Assembly (NCBI RefSeq): GCF_029760855.1
Contig: NZ_SOSI01000006.1
Span: 124,001 to 188,000 of the forward strand
Source of the DNA: Erythrobacter litoralis
GTDB lineage: Bacteria; Pseudomonadota; Alphaproteobacteria; Sphingomonadales; Sphingomonadaceae
Direction: 5' to 3'
DNA length: 64,000 nt
Part shown: piece by piece, positions 45,974 to 55,947 of the stretch
Numbering within the stretch: position 1 is the stretch's first letter
Layout of the letters: every line of letters begins with the position of its first letter
Translations under genes and position numbers: made by a program
Notes under the pieces: generated by a model
What the model saw: only the letters and a program-made list of their open reading frames with translations
The model's database searches: none
What the model was told of the DNA's origin: nothing

Positions 45974-47145
45974 GCGGTGCGCAGGTTATCTCTCTCGGAT
46001 GTCGGCTGAATATCGCGGAAAGCGAGCGTATTCGCGCGATGCTGGGAACTGCGGGTGATACGGTCGTCGTCAATAGCTGCGCCGTTACCAACGAAGCGGT
46101 TCGCCAGACCCGGCAAGCCATCCGCCGGGCGCGGCGCGCTAATCCGGACGCGCGGCTGCTGGTTACGGGCTGCGCCGCCGAGACCGAACGGGCGCAGCTT
46201 GCGCAAATGCGAGAAGTGGACGGCTTCGTCGCCAATGCCGCCAAGCTCGATCCCCGTGCATGGAACATCGCGCCATCGCAGAATGCCGCCCCTCCCCGCC
46301 GCACGCGCGCGTTCATCGCGATACAGAACGGCTGCGACCACGCCTGCACCTTCTGCATCATCCCTCAGGGGCGCGGCGCGAGCCGCTCGCAATCGATCGC
46401 GGCAGTGTGCCGCGAGGTGGAGCGTCATCTCGAAGAGGGCGCAAAAGAGATTGTGCTGACCGGGGTGGACGTGACGAGCTGGGGCCACGACCTTCCCGGA
46501 CAGCCGCCGCTCGGCAACCTGGTGACCGCCATCCTCGCGCGCTTTCCCGCGCTCGAGCGCCTGCGCATGTCGTCGCTCGACGGGATCGAGATCGATCCCC
46601 TCCTCTTCGAACTGTTCGCCAGCGAGCAGCGCGTGATGCCGCATTTGCACCTGTCCCTCCAGCATGGGCATGACCTCATCCTGAAGCGCATGAAGCGGCG
46701 CCATCAGCGCAGCGATGCCATGCGATTAGTCCATGATCTCAAGGCGAAGCGGCCGGACATCGCGATAGGTGCTGATCTCATTGCCGGCTTTCCGACCGAG
46801 TCCGACGAGCATCATGCAGCAAACCTCTCGATTGTCCGCGATCTTGAGATCGTCCACGGACACATCTTCCCTTATTCGCCGCGGCACGACACGCCCGCAG
46901 CGCGAATGCCGCAGGTACCGCGCGAAACGGTGAAGGCGCGCGCTGCCGAGTTGCGCGCGGTCGTTGGCGAGGTACGCCACCAATGGCTCGGCTCGCTACT
47001 CGGCCGACCGCAAGCCATTCTTGTCGAACGCGATCGCACCGGCCATGCGGAAAACTTCGCCCGCATCGGCGCACCGGCGGAGGCGGAAATCGGCAGTATC
47101 GCGTACGTAACCCCTTCCCGGATCGAGGACACCCTTTTGATATGA
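45970..47145 (+). CDS. mtaB: tRNA t6A37 methylthiotransferase MtaB
   Basis: 391 residues if the GTG at 45970 is used (GTGA overlap with dapF); an ATG at 45955 would add five residues. N-terminal iron-sulfur domain cysteines are in LGCRLN and NSCAVTNEAVRQTRQA; the radical SAM motif is CDHACTFCIIPQGRG. It converts t6A to ms2t6A at tRNA position 37. A C-terminal TRAM-like domain follows. In an operon with dapF and ftsY. Confidence 0.94.
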   Translation: MSGAQVISLGCRLNIAESERIRAMLGTAGDTVVVNSCAVTNEAVRQTRQAIRRARRANPDARLLVTGCAAETERAQLAQMREVDGFVANAAKLDPRAWNIAPSQNAAPPRRTRAFIAIQNGCDHACTFCIIPQGRGASRSQSIAAVCREVERHLEEGAKEIVLTGVDVTSWGHDLPGQPPLGNLVTAILARFPALERLRMSSLDGIEIDPLLFELFASEQRVMPHLHLSLQHGHDLILKRMKRRHQRSDAMRLVHDLKAKRPDIAIGADLIAGFPTESDEHHAANLSIVRDLEIVHGHIFPYSPRHDTPAARMPQVPRETVKARAAELRAVVGEVRHQWLGSLLGRPQAILVERDRTGHAENFARIGAPAEAEIGSIAYVTPSRIEDTLLI

Positions 47146-48065
47146 GTACGCCCAGCTGGAAAGAGCGGCTGTTCGGCGGCTTTCGCAAGACATCCGAGCG
47201 GCTGACCGGCAATCTTACCGAAGTCGTCGGCACGGCCAAGCTCGACGATGCGACATTGGACGATGTCGAGGATGCGCTGATCATGTCGGACCTCGGGCCG
47301 AGTGCTGCGGCCCGCATCCGCGACAAGCTGGCCGAAAAGCGCTTTGGCCTTGAAATCAGCGCGCAGGAGTTGAAGGAAGCCGTCGCCGAAGAGATTGCCG
47401 CTATTCTGCGCCCGGTGGCAAAACCGCTAGAAATCACTGCATTCCCGCGCCCGCAAGTGGTGCTGGTGATCGGCGTAAACGGCAGCGGGAAGACCACCAC
47501 GATCGCCAAGCTCGCCCATCTGTTTCAGGAAGACGATTACGAGGTCATGCTGGCCGCCGGCGACACCTTCCGTGCCGCCGCCATCGGTCAGCTTGCGACT
47601 TGGGCAGACCGGGTCGGCGTGCCGCTGGTGCGCGGCCCCGAAGGCGGCGACCCGGCAAGCATCGTGTTCGATGCGGTAAAAAGCGCCACCGATCGCGGGA
47701 CCGATGTGCTGGTGGTCGACACGGCAGGCCGCCTGCAGAACAAGCGCGAACTGATGGATGAGCTGGAAAAAATCCGCCGTGTGCTGGGCAAACTCAATCC
47801 CGAAGCGCCCCATGACGTGGTGCTGGTCCTCGATGCGACGAACGGACAGAATGCACTTTCGCAGATCGACGTGTTCAGGGAAGTCGCCGGCGTCACCGGT
47901 CTAGTTATGACTAAGCTCGACGGCACGGCGCGCGGCGGCGTGTTGGTGGCGGCGGCCGAGCAGTACGGTCTGCCGATCCATGCCATCGGCGTGGGCGAGA
48001 AGATCGACGATTTGCGCCCCTTCGATCCCGATCTCGTCGCGCGTGTGATTGCCGGGGTGGCGTGA
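47142..48065 (+). CDS. ftsY: Signal recognition particle receptor FtsY
   Basis: 307 residues from the ATG at 47142, which overlaps the mtaB stop (ATGA). NG-domain GTPase: GVNGSGKTTTIAKLA (G1), AGDTFRAAA, VDTAGRLQN (G3), TKLDGTARGG (G4 region). The acidic A domain of other FtsYs is reduced to a short N-terminal region, as is common in alphaproteobacteria. It docks the SRP-ribosome complex at the membrane. Confidence 0.97.
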   Translation: MSTPSWKERLFGGFRKTSERLTGNLTEVVGTAKLDDATLDDVEDALIMSDLGPSAAARIRDKLAEKRFGLEISAQELKEAVAEEIAAILRPVAKPLEITAFPRPQVVLVIGVNGSGKTTTIAKLAHLFQEDDYEVMLAAGDTFRAAAIGQLATWADRVGVPLVRGPEGGDPASIVFDAVKSATDRGTDVLVVDTAGRLQNKRELMDELEKIRRVLGKLNPEAPHDVVLVLDATNGQNALSQIDVFREVAGVTGLVMTKLDGTARGGVLVAAAEQYGLPIHAIGVGEKIDDLRPFDPDLVARVIAGVA

Positions 48066-48715
48066 TGAGTGAGAACAAACCCAAACCCAAACCTAAAACC
48101 GGCTGGCTCAATACGCTGGTCGATTACGGCCCACTCATCGTATTCCTCGGCGTGTACAAGTTCTACCAGCCGCCCGAAACCTCGACCTTCGGCGAGATCG
48201 CGGCGGTGATCTACGGCACCATTGCCTTCATGGTCGCAGCCGTCGTGGCGCTTGCCTTCAGCAAGTGGAAGTTCGGCCACGTCAGCCCGATGCTGATCCT
48301 TTCGACCACGCTGATCGTGGGTTTCGGCGGCCTTACCATCTGGCTGCGCGACGAACGCTTCATCCAGTTCAAGCCGACCGCGATATATCTGCTGTTCGGA
48401 ACCGTACTGGTAATCGGTTGGCTGCGCGGGCGCGCATGGCTTCAGGTGCTTCTGGAAGCGGCGTTCGAAGGCGTGGACCATGCCGGCTGGCTGAAGCTGT
48501 CACGCAACTGGGGTTTCTTCTTCTTCGCCCTCGCCGCACTAAATGAGGTGCTGGTACGCACCATGAGCTTCGAAAGCTGGCTCTGGGCAAAAATCTGGGT
48601 GTTTCTCCCGCTGACTTTCGTCTTCACCTTTACACAAATCCCGATGCTGCTTCGCCACGGCCTATCGCTTGAGGACAAGGACGAGGTGGTGAAGGACGAA
48701 CCGCCAACGGGTTGA
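48065..48715 (+). CDS. yciB: Inner-membrane septation protein YciB/IspZ
   Basis: 216 residues with a basic proline-rich N-terminus (NKPKPKPKTGW) and five to six hydrophobic helices. GWLNTLVDYGPLIVFLGVYK, WKFGHVSPMLILSTTLIVGFGG split by an intervening loop, and LSRNWGFFFFALAALNEV are typical of YciB. It acts in cell envelope and division processes. ATG at 48065 overlaps the ftsY stop (TGATG); a GTG three bases earlier is possible. Confidence 0.9.
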   Translation: MSENKPKPKPKTGWLNTLVDYGPLIVFLGVYKFYQPPETSTFGEIAAVIYGTIAFMVAAVVALAFSKWKFGHVSPMLILSTTLIVGFGGLTIWLRDERFIQFKPTAIYLLFGTVLVIGWLRGRAWLQVLLEAAFEGVDHAGWLKLSRNWGFFFFALAALNEVLVRTMSFESWLWAKIWVFLPLTFVFTFTQIPMLLRHGLSLEDKDEVVKDEPPTG

Positions 48716-48723
48716 GTTTCGAC

Positions 48724-48978
48724 ATGCAGATTAGCGTCGAGAGCAGCCCGTCTGATGAAGCCCTCCGCGCGCTCAGCCGAGGCATCGTCGACTTCAACTT
48801 CAGGGCAAATCCCGATCTCCAGTCGAATAACGCCGAGTTAAAATTTCACGTTATCACGCGTGACGATAACGGCGTCATGAAAGGCGGCCTGCGCGCTTTA
48901 ATGGCCACGTTGCCCGGTCGACCGAGAGGCCATGCGTCGCACTATCTCAGCGAGACGCTGGGCGGGTCTCGCTCCTAG
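48724..48978 (+). pseudogene. Truncated GNAT acetyltransferase-like fragment
   Basis: 84 codons. The first 60 residues (ALRALSRGIVDFNFRANP and LKFHVITRDDNGVMKGGLRA) look like the N-terminal strands of a GNAT N-acetyltransferase, where a VxGGxxG-type continuation and acetyl-CoA loop (RxxGxG) should follow. Instead the frame ends in unrelated residues and overlaps the end of kup. Probably a decayed remnant. Confidence 0.6.
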
Positions 48979-50924
48979 ATCTCGACCTGGCTTCCTAGTT
49001 CCACCACGCGATTGGTCGGCAGGCGAAAGAAATCCATCGCGGTCGCGGCATTCCGCAGCATCCAAGCGAAAATCTTTTCACGCCACAGCATCATGCCGGG
49101 ATTGGCGCTCGGCAGCAGCGTCTGACGGCTCAGGAAGAAGCTGGTATGCATCATGTCGAATTCGCCACCGCAGCGTGTCATGCTCTTCAGGCCCTGCGGC
49201 ACGTCGGTCTCTTCCATGAATCCGTAATGGAGGACGGCGCGGTAAAAACCGTCGCCCAGATCTTCCAGTTCGCAGCGCCGGTTCGGATCGACATAAGGCG
49301 AATCGTCGATCAGCACGGTCAGGATAATTACGCGCTCGTGTAGCACCTTGTTGTGCTTGATGTTGTGCAGCAACGCCGAAGGTACGCCCGCGGTCTGGCT
49401 GGCCATGAAGATCGCGGTGCCGGGAACGCGGGTCGCGCTGTTCTTGGCTGACTTCGCAAAAATTTCGATCGGCAGCGCTACCTCGCTCATCCGCTCCCGC
49501 ATCAGTTTGCGGCCCTTCGCCCAAGTGGTGAGCAAAGTGAAAGCGATCGCGCCTATCAAGAGCGGGAACCAGCCGCCGTCCGGCACCTTGGGCAGGTTGG
49601 CCGCGAAATAGGCGCCGTCGACGAACAGGAACAGGACGAAGACCGGGAGAGCGAACCACCACTTCCATTTCCAAACCGCGAAGAGCAGCACGCCCATCAA
49701 CATGGTATCGATGAACATCGCACCGGTCACCGCGATGCCATAGGCGGCGGCAAGATTGCTCGAGCTCTGGAACATCAACACGAGCAGGATGACGGAGACC
49801 ATCAGTGCGTTGTTGACGAAGGGAATGTAAATCTGCCCCTGCTCGCTCGCGCTCGTGTGTTCGGTTGACAGGCGGGGAATGAAGCCGAGCTGGATCGCCT
49901 GGTGGGTGATCGAGAATGCGCCTGAGATGACCGCCTGGCTTGCTATGAAGGTGGCGGCCGTCGCCAGAAATACGAGCGGCAGGCGCAGATATTCGGGCGC
50001 CATGATGAAGAACGGGCTTTCCATCGCCGCCGCCGTTTCCGCCGGATCCATCGCAGCGATCATCGCCCCCTGCCCGAAATAATTGAGCAGCAGGCACGGC
50101 ATGACGAAGCCGAACCACGAAAGGCGCATCGGCCCCCGTCCGAAATGGCCCATGTCGGAATAAAGCGCTTCCGACCCCGTTACCGCGAGAACGACCGAGC
50201 CGAGGGCGAGAAAGGCGATCGGCCCGTCCGCAATGAAGAAGCGCACCGCCCAGATCGGATTGAGAGCCTGAAGGATATAGGGGTTCTGGAAAATCTGGAT
50301 CGTGCCCAGCACAGCGATCACCGCGAAATAGACGATCATGATCGGGGCGAACAGCTTGCCGACTGTCGCCGTGCCGCGCTTCTGGATCAGGAACAGGCCG
50401 ACCAGCAGAACCAGTGCAATCGGGATGACCAAGGGCTGGAGCCCCGCATTGACTACTGTCAGCCCCTCGACCGCCGAAAGGACGGAAATTGCCGGCGTAA
50501 TCATGCTGTCGCCATAGAACAGGGCGGTGGCGAACACGCCGAGCAGAATTGTGATCCAGCCATAGCCGGACCCGCCGATATGGCGGGTCAGCAATGCGAC
50601 GAGGGCCAGCGTGCCGCCCTGCCCCTTATTGTCGGCCCGCATCAGGATCGACACGTACTGGATCGAGACGATCAGCGTCATCGACCAGAATATCAGGCTG
50701 ACGACCCCGTAGATATGCAGGGTGTCGATCGCGAGGCTGTGCGAACCGAGGAAAGTCTCACGGAAAGCGTAAAGCGGGCTGGTGCCGATATCTCCAAACA
50801 CCACGCCCACGGCACCCAAGGCGAGCGTCGCCTTGGAGCCCTTACCGTGGTCGCCTCCGTGCTGCTGCGAACCGGGCACGCCTTCGGGCGTCGGTTCCAC
50901 GGTATCCGCAGTCGCCTGGCTCAT
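48975..50924 (-). CDS. kup: Potassium transporter Kup
   Basis: 649 residues with about 12 membrane helices. The N-terminal signature [19 protein letters not shown] and the downstream [16 protein letters not shown] are those of the KUP/HAK family, with a C-terminal soluble domain. It imports K+ coupled to protons. Single gene after the ccm cluster. Confidence 0.96.
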   Translation of the reverse strand: MSQATADTVEPTPEGVPGSQQHGGDHGKGSKATLALGAVGVVFGDIGTSPLYAFRETFLGSHSLAIDTLHIYGVVSLIFWSMTLIVSIQYVSILMRADNKGQGGTLALVALLTRHIGGSGYGWITILLGVFATALFYGDSMITPAISVLSAVEGLTVVNAGLQPLVIPIALVLLVGLFLIQKRGTATVGKLFAPIMIVYFAVIAVLGTIQIFQNPYILQALNPIWAVRFFIADGPIAFLALGSVVLAVTGSEALYSDMGHFGRGPMRLSWFGFVMPCLLLNYFGQGAMIAAMDPAETAAAMESPFFIMAPEYLRLPLVFLATAATFIASQAVISGAFSITHQAIQLGFIPRLSTEHTSASEQGQIYIPFVNNALMVSVILLVLMFQSSSNLAAAYGIAVTGAMFIDTMLMGVLLFAVWKWKWWFALPVFVLFLFVDGAYFAANLPKVPDGGWFPLLIGAIAFTLLTTWAKGRKLMRERMSEVALPIEIFAKSAKNSATRVPGTAIFMASQTAGVPSALLHNIKHNKVLHERVIILTVLIDDSPYVDPNRRCELEDLGDGFYRAVLHYGFMEETDVPQGLKSMTRCGGEFDMMHTSFFLSRQTLLPSANPGMMLWREKIFAWMLRNAATAMDFFRLPTNRVVELGSQVEI

Positions 50925-51042
50925 TGTGGAGTTACGCCTTGCCGCCCATCTGGTTCGTCTTGCCCGATCGCAGTTTCGCCATCGGCAAGGCGGCGGCCCT
51001 TAGCAGGGCGCGAAACAGGCGGCAATATCAAGGGCTGCAACC

Positions 51043-51693
51043 TTAGTTGCGCGAAGCGGCAGTGGTGGAGCGCCTCGCTTCGATAGCCTGTTCAAGCTGC
51101 CGAACTTGGAAGGAAACCGCTTCTCGCCACGCGGCATCTTCCGGCGCTGCCATAAGGGAGCGGTCCCACCAGTCGAGCGCTTCGCCGAGGTCGCCGGCAT
51201 TGAGAGCGGACAAGCCGACGAAATATTGCGGAGCGCCGTTCACAGGTGGAACGGTCAGAGCGCGCTCGAAAGCGTAGGTCGCCGCGGGAGTCGAGGTGCT
51301 ATCCGCATGGGCAACCAGCGCCATGCCGAGCGCGAGCCAGCCTTCCTGATCGTCTGGGTTCTCTTCGACCGCGACTCGATAGAACTGCGCGGCTCGTTCG
51401 TAGTCGCCTCGGCGCGCGAAGGCATCGGCGGTCACGATCCAGTTCGACGGCAGGCGTTCCGTATCGTAGAACTGGCGCCGGGCCGCGACCATTTGCTCGC
51501 CATTCCCGTCCGCTTCGGCGATCGCCGCACGAGGCGATGCTGCCAGTTCGGGCGAACCCTGCGCCGCATAGCCCGCAAGGCCGAACAACAGCGCAGCCCC
51601 GAACAATGTCCAGCCGGAACGGCGCAGGCGGAGCGCAACGACTGCAAGCGCAAAGGCGGCCGCCGGCAAGGCAATGATCGCCAGCCAGCTCAA
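51043..51693 (-). CDS. CcmI-like TPR protein of cytochrome c maturation
   Basis: 216 residues from the TTG at 51693, which overlaps the ccmH stop (TTGA). N-terminal membrane helices (LAIIALPAAAFALAVVAL and WTLFGAALLFGLAGYA), then tetratricopeptide repeats (RGDYERAAQFYRVAVEENPDD and NAGDLGEALDWWDRSLMAAP). Such proteins hold apocytochrome c during heme attachment by the CcmFH complex. It lies last in the ccm operon. A TTG start is unusual but the overlap and loss of similarity upstream support it. Confidence 0.8.
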   Translation of the reverse strand: MSWLAIIALPAAAFALAVVALRLRRSGWTLFGAALLFGLAGYAAQGSPELAASPRAAIAEADGNGEQMVAARRQFYDTERLPSNWIVTADAFARRGDYERAAQFYRVAVEENPDDQEGWLALGMALVAHADSTSTPAATYAFERALTVPPVNGAPQYFVGLSALNAGDLGEALDWWDRSLMAAPEDAAWREAVSFQVRQLEQAIEARRSTTAASRN

Positions 51694-52091
51694 CGCTGCC
51701 TCCGGAACCGGCGGAACAGCAGCGCGCCCGCCAGCAAGGCCAGCGCCCCCGGAATGGCGAAAAGGGGCCACGTGCTGGTGTTGAGCGCCGGCGAGTAGCT
51801 TACGTAATTGCCGTAGCGATCCATCAGCCAACCGCGCACAGCTTCCGGTTTTTCTCCCGCTGCGATACGGATGCGGACCTGGTGACGCATATCGCCCGCC
51901 ATCGGCGCATCGCTATCGGCAATGGATTGGCTCTGGCATTTCAGGCAGCGCAGCGTTTCCATGAGGTCTTGTGCTACGGCCTCCTGAGCAGGATCGTCGA
52001 GCTGGCGATAGGCATAAGGCGCGGGCGGCATGGCGTCCTGCGCGGCGACAGGTGCCGCGACGAGAAGGGTCAGAAGGGCAATCCCTCTCAT
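51690..52091 (-). CDS. ccmH: Cytochrome c biogenesis protein CcmH
   Basis: 133 residues. N-terminal signal peptide (MRGIALLTLLVAAPVAAQ), the redox motif LRCLKCQSQSIADSDA with its CxxC, and a C-terminal membrane helix. It reduces the cysteines of apocytochrome c before heme ligation. Overlaps ccmG by 4 bases and the CcmI-like gene by 4 bases. Confidence 0.94.
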   Translation of the reverse strand: MRGIALLTLLVAAPVAAQDAMPPAPYAYRQLDDPAQEAVAQDLMETLRCLKCQSQSIADSDAPMAGDMRHQVRIRIAAGEKPEAVRGWLMDRYGNYVSYSPALNTSTWPLFAIPGALALLAGALLFRRFRRQR

Positions 52092-52615
52092 GCTCCGGCC
52101 TTTCGGAGTTCTTCGAGCAACACAGGCACGTCGGGCGCGCGAACATCGCCGATATGCTGATAGGTGATGACCCCATCGCCATCGATCACGAAGGTTTCGG
52201 GCACCCCGGACGAACCGATGCCGAGCTGCACTTCGGACACGTCGTCGCGCCCAATGCTGCTATAGGGATTCCCATGTTCGTCTAGGAACGCCGCGATGTC
52301 TTCGGGCTTATCGCGGATGGCAATGCCGACGATGTCCGCGCCCCGCCGTTCCAGTTCGGCAAGCTGCGGCGCTTCCGCAATACACGGCAGGCACCAACTG
52401 GCCCAAATATTGAGCAGACGCGGCCGACCGTCCGCAAAATTGGCGCTGGTCACGCTCGGTCGGCCTTCGACTGCCGACGGAAGTTCGAAATAGGGGAGCT
52501 TTTCGCCGATCATTGCGCTGCGGACGAAATCGTCCTTCGGTTGCGACAGGCTGTATGCGGCGACTGCAAGGAAGCCTGTAAACGCGGCGATGGGGAACCA
52601 GAGACGCCAGTTCAT
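52088..52615 (-). CDS. ccmG: Thiol-disulfide interchange protein CcmG/DsbE
   Basis: 175 residues with an N-terminal membrane anchor (WFPIAAFTGFLAVAAYSL) and thioredoxin fold; active site NIWASWCLPCIAEAP (WCLPC). It keeps CcmH or apocytochrome thiols reduced in the periplasm. ATG overlaps the ccmF stop. Confidence 0.94.
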   Translation of the reverse strand: MNWRLWFPIAAFTGFLAVAAYSLSQPKDDFVRSAMIGEKLPYFELPSAVEGRPSVTSANFADGRPRLLNIWASWCLPCIAEAPQLAELERRGADIVGIAIRDKPEDIAAFLDEHGNPYSSIGRDDVSEVQLGIGSSGVPETFVIDGDGVITYQHIGDVRAPDVPVLLEELRKAGA

Positions 52616-54567
52616 GCGAAGGCTTCTGCATCTTCGCGCCGCTCATCGACACGTCGCCGAACCCGCCGGCGTTTGATATCGCCGACCACCCTCCCGATCA
52701 GCGACAGGACGCCGCCCAGCGCAATCAAGCCGCCGCCATACCAGATGAAGGTGACAAACGGCTTCCACCACAGGCGGATCTGCCAGCGACCGTCCTGCGC
52801 TTCCCCGCCCAGAACCGCATAAAGCTGGCCGTTCCACCGGGTGACGAGCTCACTCTCGGTCGTCTGCTGCGCAGGCGCCCAGAAGCTTCGAGCCATGGGG
52901 GCGATCTCGACCGGCGCATCGCCTTCGTAGCGTACGACCATGCGCCCGGCGAGTGCCGTCCAATTCGGCCCCGCCTGCGGCTCGACGGCGGCCAATCGTA
53001 CACGCCATGGCCCTACCGTAGTATCCTGCCCCGCCTGAAGCGCCGCCAACCGCTCGGTCGAAAAGGCGCTCTCGCTGGCCATGCCGAACAGTGCGACCGC
53101 GATGCCGAAATGCGCGATCACCATGCCCCACGTGGCGAGCGGCGTTTTCAGCAAACGCCGACCCCGCAGCGGTAGGAAACTCGCAATGCCCAGCGTCAGT
53201 GCGAAAGCTAGGCCGAGCAGAGGAAGGAAAGCGATATCGGCAAGCAAGCCAATCGCTGTGAGTCCGGCGATCAGCAATGCGCCGATCAGCACTACCTCCT
53301 TCCCGATGCGCCCCCATCGATCCCGCCGCCAACGCAGGAGCGGGCCGACGGCCATGATGGCGAACATCGGAATGGCGAAGATGGCAGAGACCGGATTGAA
53401 ATATGGCGGACCGACCGAAACCCGCACGTCGAACGCTTCGGTCAAGAGGGGATATAGGGTGCCGAGCAGCACAATGGCCAGGATCGCGCTCAGCATGACG
53501 TTGTTGACCACCAGCGCCCCCTCGCGGCTGGCGACGGCGAACCGCTTGCCTTCCGCGATGGTCGAGGCCCTCAAGGCGAACAGCAGCAAAGCGCCGCCGA
53601 TATAGATTGCCAGCAGGAACAGGATGAATGTTCCCCGCTCCGGATCGACGGCGAAGGCATGAACGCTCGTCAGGATGCCGGAGCGCACGAGGAACGTACC
53701 GACCATACTCATCGAGAAGGCGACCACGCCAAGCATGATCGTCCACACCCTGAGGGCATCGCGCGATGCGAGGACCGAGACCGAGTGGAGCAGGGCCGTC
53801 GCGGCGAGCCACGGCATGAGGCTGGCATTTTCCACCGGGTCCCAGAACCACCAGCCGCCCCAGCCGAGTTCATAATAGGCCCAGTAACTACCTGCCGTGA
53901 TGCCGAGCGTCAGAAAGACCCACGCGACCAGCACCCAGGGACGCATCACGCGCGCGAAATCGGGCGTCACCTCCCGGGTGATGAGCGCACCGACCGCGAA
54001 ACTGAAGGCGACCGACAAGCCGACATAACCGAGATAGAGCGTCGGCGGATGAAGGGCCAAGCCGATATCCTGCAACAGGGGATTTAGGCCCAGTCCCTCG
54101 GCCGCCGCAGGTTCGAGCCGGGCGAACGGGTTGGAACTCAAAAGCAGGAAAGCGTAGAAGCCGAGCGCCACGAACCCCTGCGCCGCCAATGTCGCCTGCA
54201 TCGTGCGTTCGGGCAAGCGCTTCTCGACCAACGCGATCAGGGCCCCGGACAGCGCCATCACGGTGACCCACAACAGCATCGAACCTTCGTGGTTGCCCCA
54301 GGCACCGGAGACCTTGTAGATCCACGGCTTCATCGAATGCGAATTCGCCGCAACCAGTTCGACCGAGAGATCGGTCACCGCGAAAACGTAAAGCAGCGCC
54401 AGAAAGGAAACGAGCGCCAAGGTACCCTGTACCACCGCACTCGGGCGAGAAATTTGCGCGATCTCGCCATCCGGGCCGGTGCGCAAGGCCAGCGCGCCCG
54501 CCACCATCTGCAGAAAGGCGAGCGCTGCGGCGAGCCACAGCGCGGCGAGACCGAGTTCCGCAATCAT
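52612..54567 (-). CDS. ccmF: Cytochrome c heme lyase subunit CcmF
   Basis: 651 residues with about 14 membrane helices. The WWD signature is WGGWWFWDPVENASL; LHPPTLYLGYVG supplies a conserved heme-b histidine region. It ligates heme from CcmE to apocytochrome c together with CcmH. Starts and stops overlap neighbouring ccm genes by 4 bases. Confidence 0.97.
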   Translation of the reverse strand: MIAELGLAALWLAAALAFLQMVAGALALRTGPDGEIAQISRPSAVVQGTLALVSFLALLYVFAVTDLSVELVAANSHSMKPWIYKVSGAWGNHEGSMLLWVTVMALSGALIALVEKRLPERTMQATLAAQGFVALGFYAFLLLSSNPFARLEPAAAEGLGLNPLLQDIGLALHPPTLYLGYVGLSVAFSFAVGALITREVTPDFARVMRPWVLVAWVFLTLGITAGSYWAYYELGWGGWWFWDPVENASLMPWLAATALLHSVSVLASRDALRVWTIMLGVVAFSMSMVGTFLVRSGILTSVHAFAVDPERGTFILFLLAIYIGGALLLFALRASTIAEGKRFAVASREGALVVNNVMLSAILAIVLLGTLYPLLTEAFDVRVSVGPPYFNPVSAIFAIPMFAIMAVGPLLRWRRDRWGRIGKEVVLIGALLIAGLTAIGLLADIAFLPLLGLAFALTLGIASFLPLRGRRLLKTPLATWGMVIAHFGIAVALFGMASESAFSTERLAALQAGQDTTVGPWRVRLAAVEPQAGPNWTALAGRMVVRYEGDAPVEIAPMARSFWAPAQQTTESELVTRWNGQLYAVLGGEAQDGRWQIRLWWKPFVTFIWYGGGLIALGGVLSLIGRVVGDIKRRRVRRRVDERREDAEAFA

Positions 54568-55034
54568 TCGAGCCCGACCGTCGTTTCCTCGGCCATCTCG
54601 GCAGCCTGATGCTCGCTCATGCCTTCGAGCTCGCGAGGCACGTAATTCTCATCATGCTTGGCGAGAAGGTTGTCGGCGACAAAGATGCCGTCCGGACCCA
54701 GCCGGCCTTCGGCGACCACGCCGGAACCCTCGACGAAGAGATCGGGCACGATCCCGGAGAATCTCACCGGAATGCGAGAGTTTTCCCGGCCAGTGACGGC
54801 AAAATCGATCGTCACTCCGTCGCTCAGCGTCATCAGCGATCCCGGCTCGACCATGCCGCCAAGCCGCACGGCCTGACCGACGGCGGGCGGATCGTCGCGC
54901 ATTTGTTCGGGAAGGTAGAAATAGCTCGCTTGGTTACGCAGCGCGTAGCCCGCAAGCAGCCCCGCCGCGACCAGCGCGATCAGTGCCAGCACGACAAGTA
55001 CGAGCCTCTGGTGCTTGGGTTTTAGCGCGCTCAT
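54564..55034 (-). CDS. ccmE: Heme chaperone CcmE
   Basis: 156 residues. N-terminal anchor (LVLVVLALIALVAAGLLAGYA), an OB-fold, and LLAKHDENYVPRE, where the His before DENY is the covalent heme attachment site. The C-terminus is acidic. It carries heme from CcmC to CcmF in the periplasm. Confidence 0.96.
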   Translation of the reverse strand: MSALKPKHQRLVLVVLALIALVAAGLLAGYALRNQASYFYLPEQMRDDPPAVGQAVRLGGMVEPGSLMTLSDGVTIDFAVTGRENSRIPVRFSGIVPDLFVEGSGVVAEGRLGPDGIFVADNLLAKHDENYVPRELEGMSEHQAAEMAEETTVGLE

Positions 55035-55171
55035 CGTCTGCGAGCCCGTTCACGTTTCGCCTCGGCACGGCGCATCGCGATCCAGCTCCACGCGACCAGC
55101 GCGAGGGTGGCGAGGATCGCCACGGCGAAAGCCGCGATTACGAATGGCCATTGATCGAGCGTTTCGCGCAT
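55031..55171 (-). CDS. ccmD: Heme exporter subunit CcmD
   Basis: 46 residues: MRETLDQWPFVIAAFAVAIL, then a second part of the helix, and a strongly basic tail (RRAEAKRERARRR). This single-helix, basic-tail form is typical of CcmD, which releases holo-CcmE from CcmC. It overlaps ccmE by 4 bases and its ATG overlaps the ccmC stop by one base. Confidence 0.88.
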   Translation of the reverse strand: MRETLDQWPFVIAAFAVAILATLALVAWSWIAMRRAEAKRERARRR

Positions 55172-55893
55172 CAGATCGCCTCCAGCGCCTTGCGCCTCAG
55201 CCGCGCCTCGGCCTGCCGTTCGGCCAGCAAGGCGCGCATCCGGGCGAGGACCACGCCGCCGAAAACGAGCGAGAAGCCCAGCGCGGCGATAAGGAGGGGC
55301 ACGAGAAATTCGGCATCGATGGCGCTTTTGCCCATTGTGATGCTGGGAGGCTGGTGCAGCGAATTCCACCACACTACGCTGCGATTGATGATCGGAATAT
55401 TCACCGCCCCGATCAGCCCGAAAATCGCCGGAATACGGGCAGATACGCCTTCGCGATCAGCCGCCTGTGCAAGCGCGATGTAGGCGACATAGAGGAAAGC
55501 CAGCACCAGCATCGAAGTCAATCGCCCGTCCCATACCCACCATGTGCCCCATGTGGGCCGGCCCCAAATCGAGCCGGTGATGAGGCAAATCACGGCGAAG
55601 ACCAGACCGGGGACCGCCGCCGCGCGGGCGGCGATCGCGGCGAGCGGATGCCGCCAGACGAGATAGACGAGGCTCGCCACGGCAATTGCGCTCCACCCTG
55701 CCATACCGAGCCACGCAGTCGGCACGTGGATGAAGATTATCCGCACAGTCTCGCCCATCAACCGGTCGGGCGGCACGACAAACAGGCCCCACGCCAGCGC
55801 CCCGCCCGCCATAACCAGACCGCCAGCCAGCAGCAGAGGCGTGAGCCAGCGTGCGAGGCTCAGGAAGCGTTTCGGATTGGCGAAGCCGTGCAT
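55171..55893 (-). CDS. ccmC: Heme exporter protein CcmC
   Basis: 240 residues with six membrane helices. The WWD motif is WGTWWVWDGRLTSM, flanked by conserved histidines (IIFIHVPTAWLGM and WNSLHQPPSI). It loads heme onto CcmE. First gene of the ccmC-D-E-F-G-H-I operon. The ABC subunits CcmA and CcmB are not adjacent. Confidence 0.96.
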   Translation of the reverse strand: MHGFANPKRFLSLARWLTPLLLAGGLVMAGGALAWGLFVVPPDRLMGETVRIIFIHVPTAWLGMAGWSAIAVASLVYLVWRHPLAAIAARAAAVPGLVFAVICLITGSIWGRPTWGTWWVWDGRLTSMLVLAFLYVAYIALAQAADREGVSARIPAIFGLIGAVNIPIINRSVVWWNSLHQPPSITMGKSAIDAEFLVPLLIAALGFSLVFGGVVLARMRALLAERQAEARLRRKALEAI

Positions 55894-55947
55894 GTCGATT
55901 TCTTCGGCGCTTTTACAGGGGCGCGCCTGACCCGCAAGTGAAGAAGG

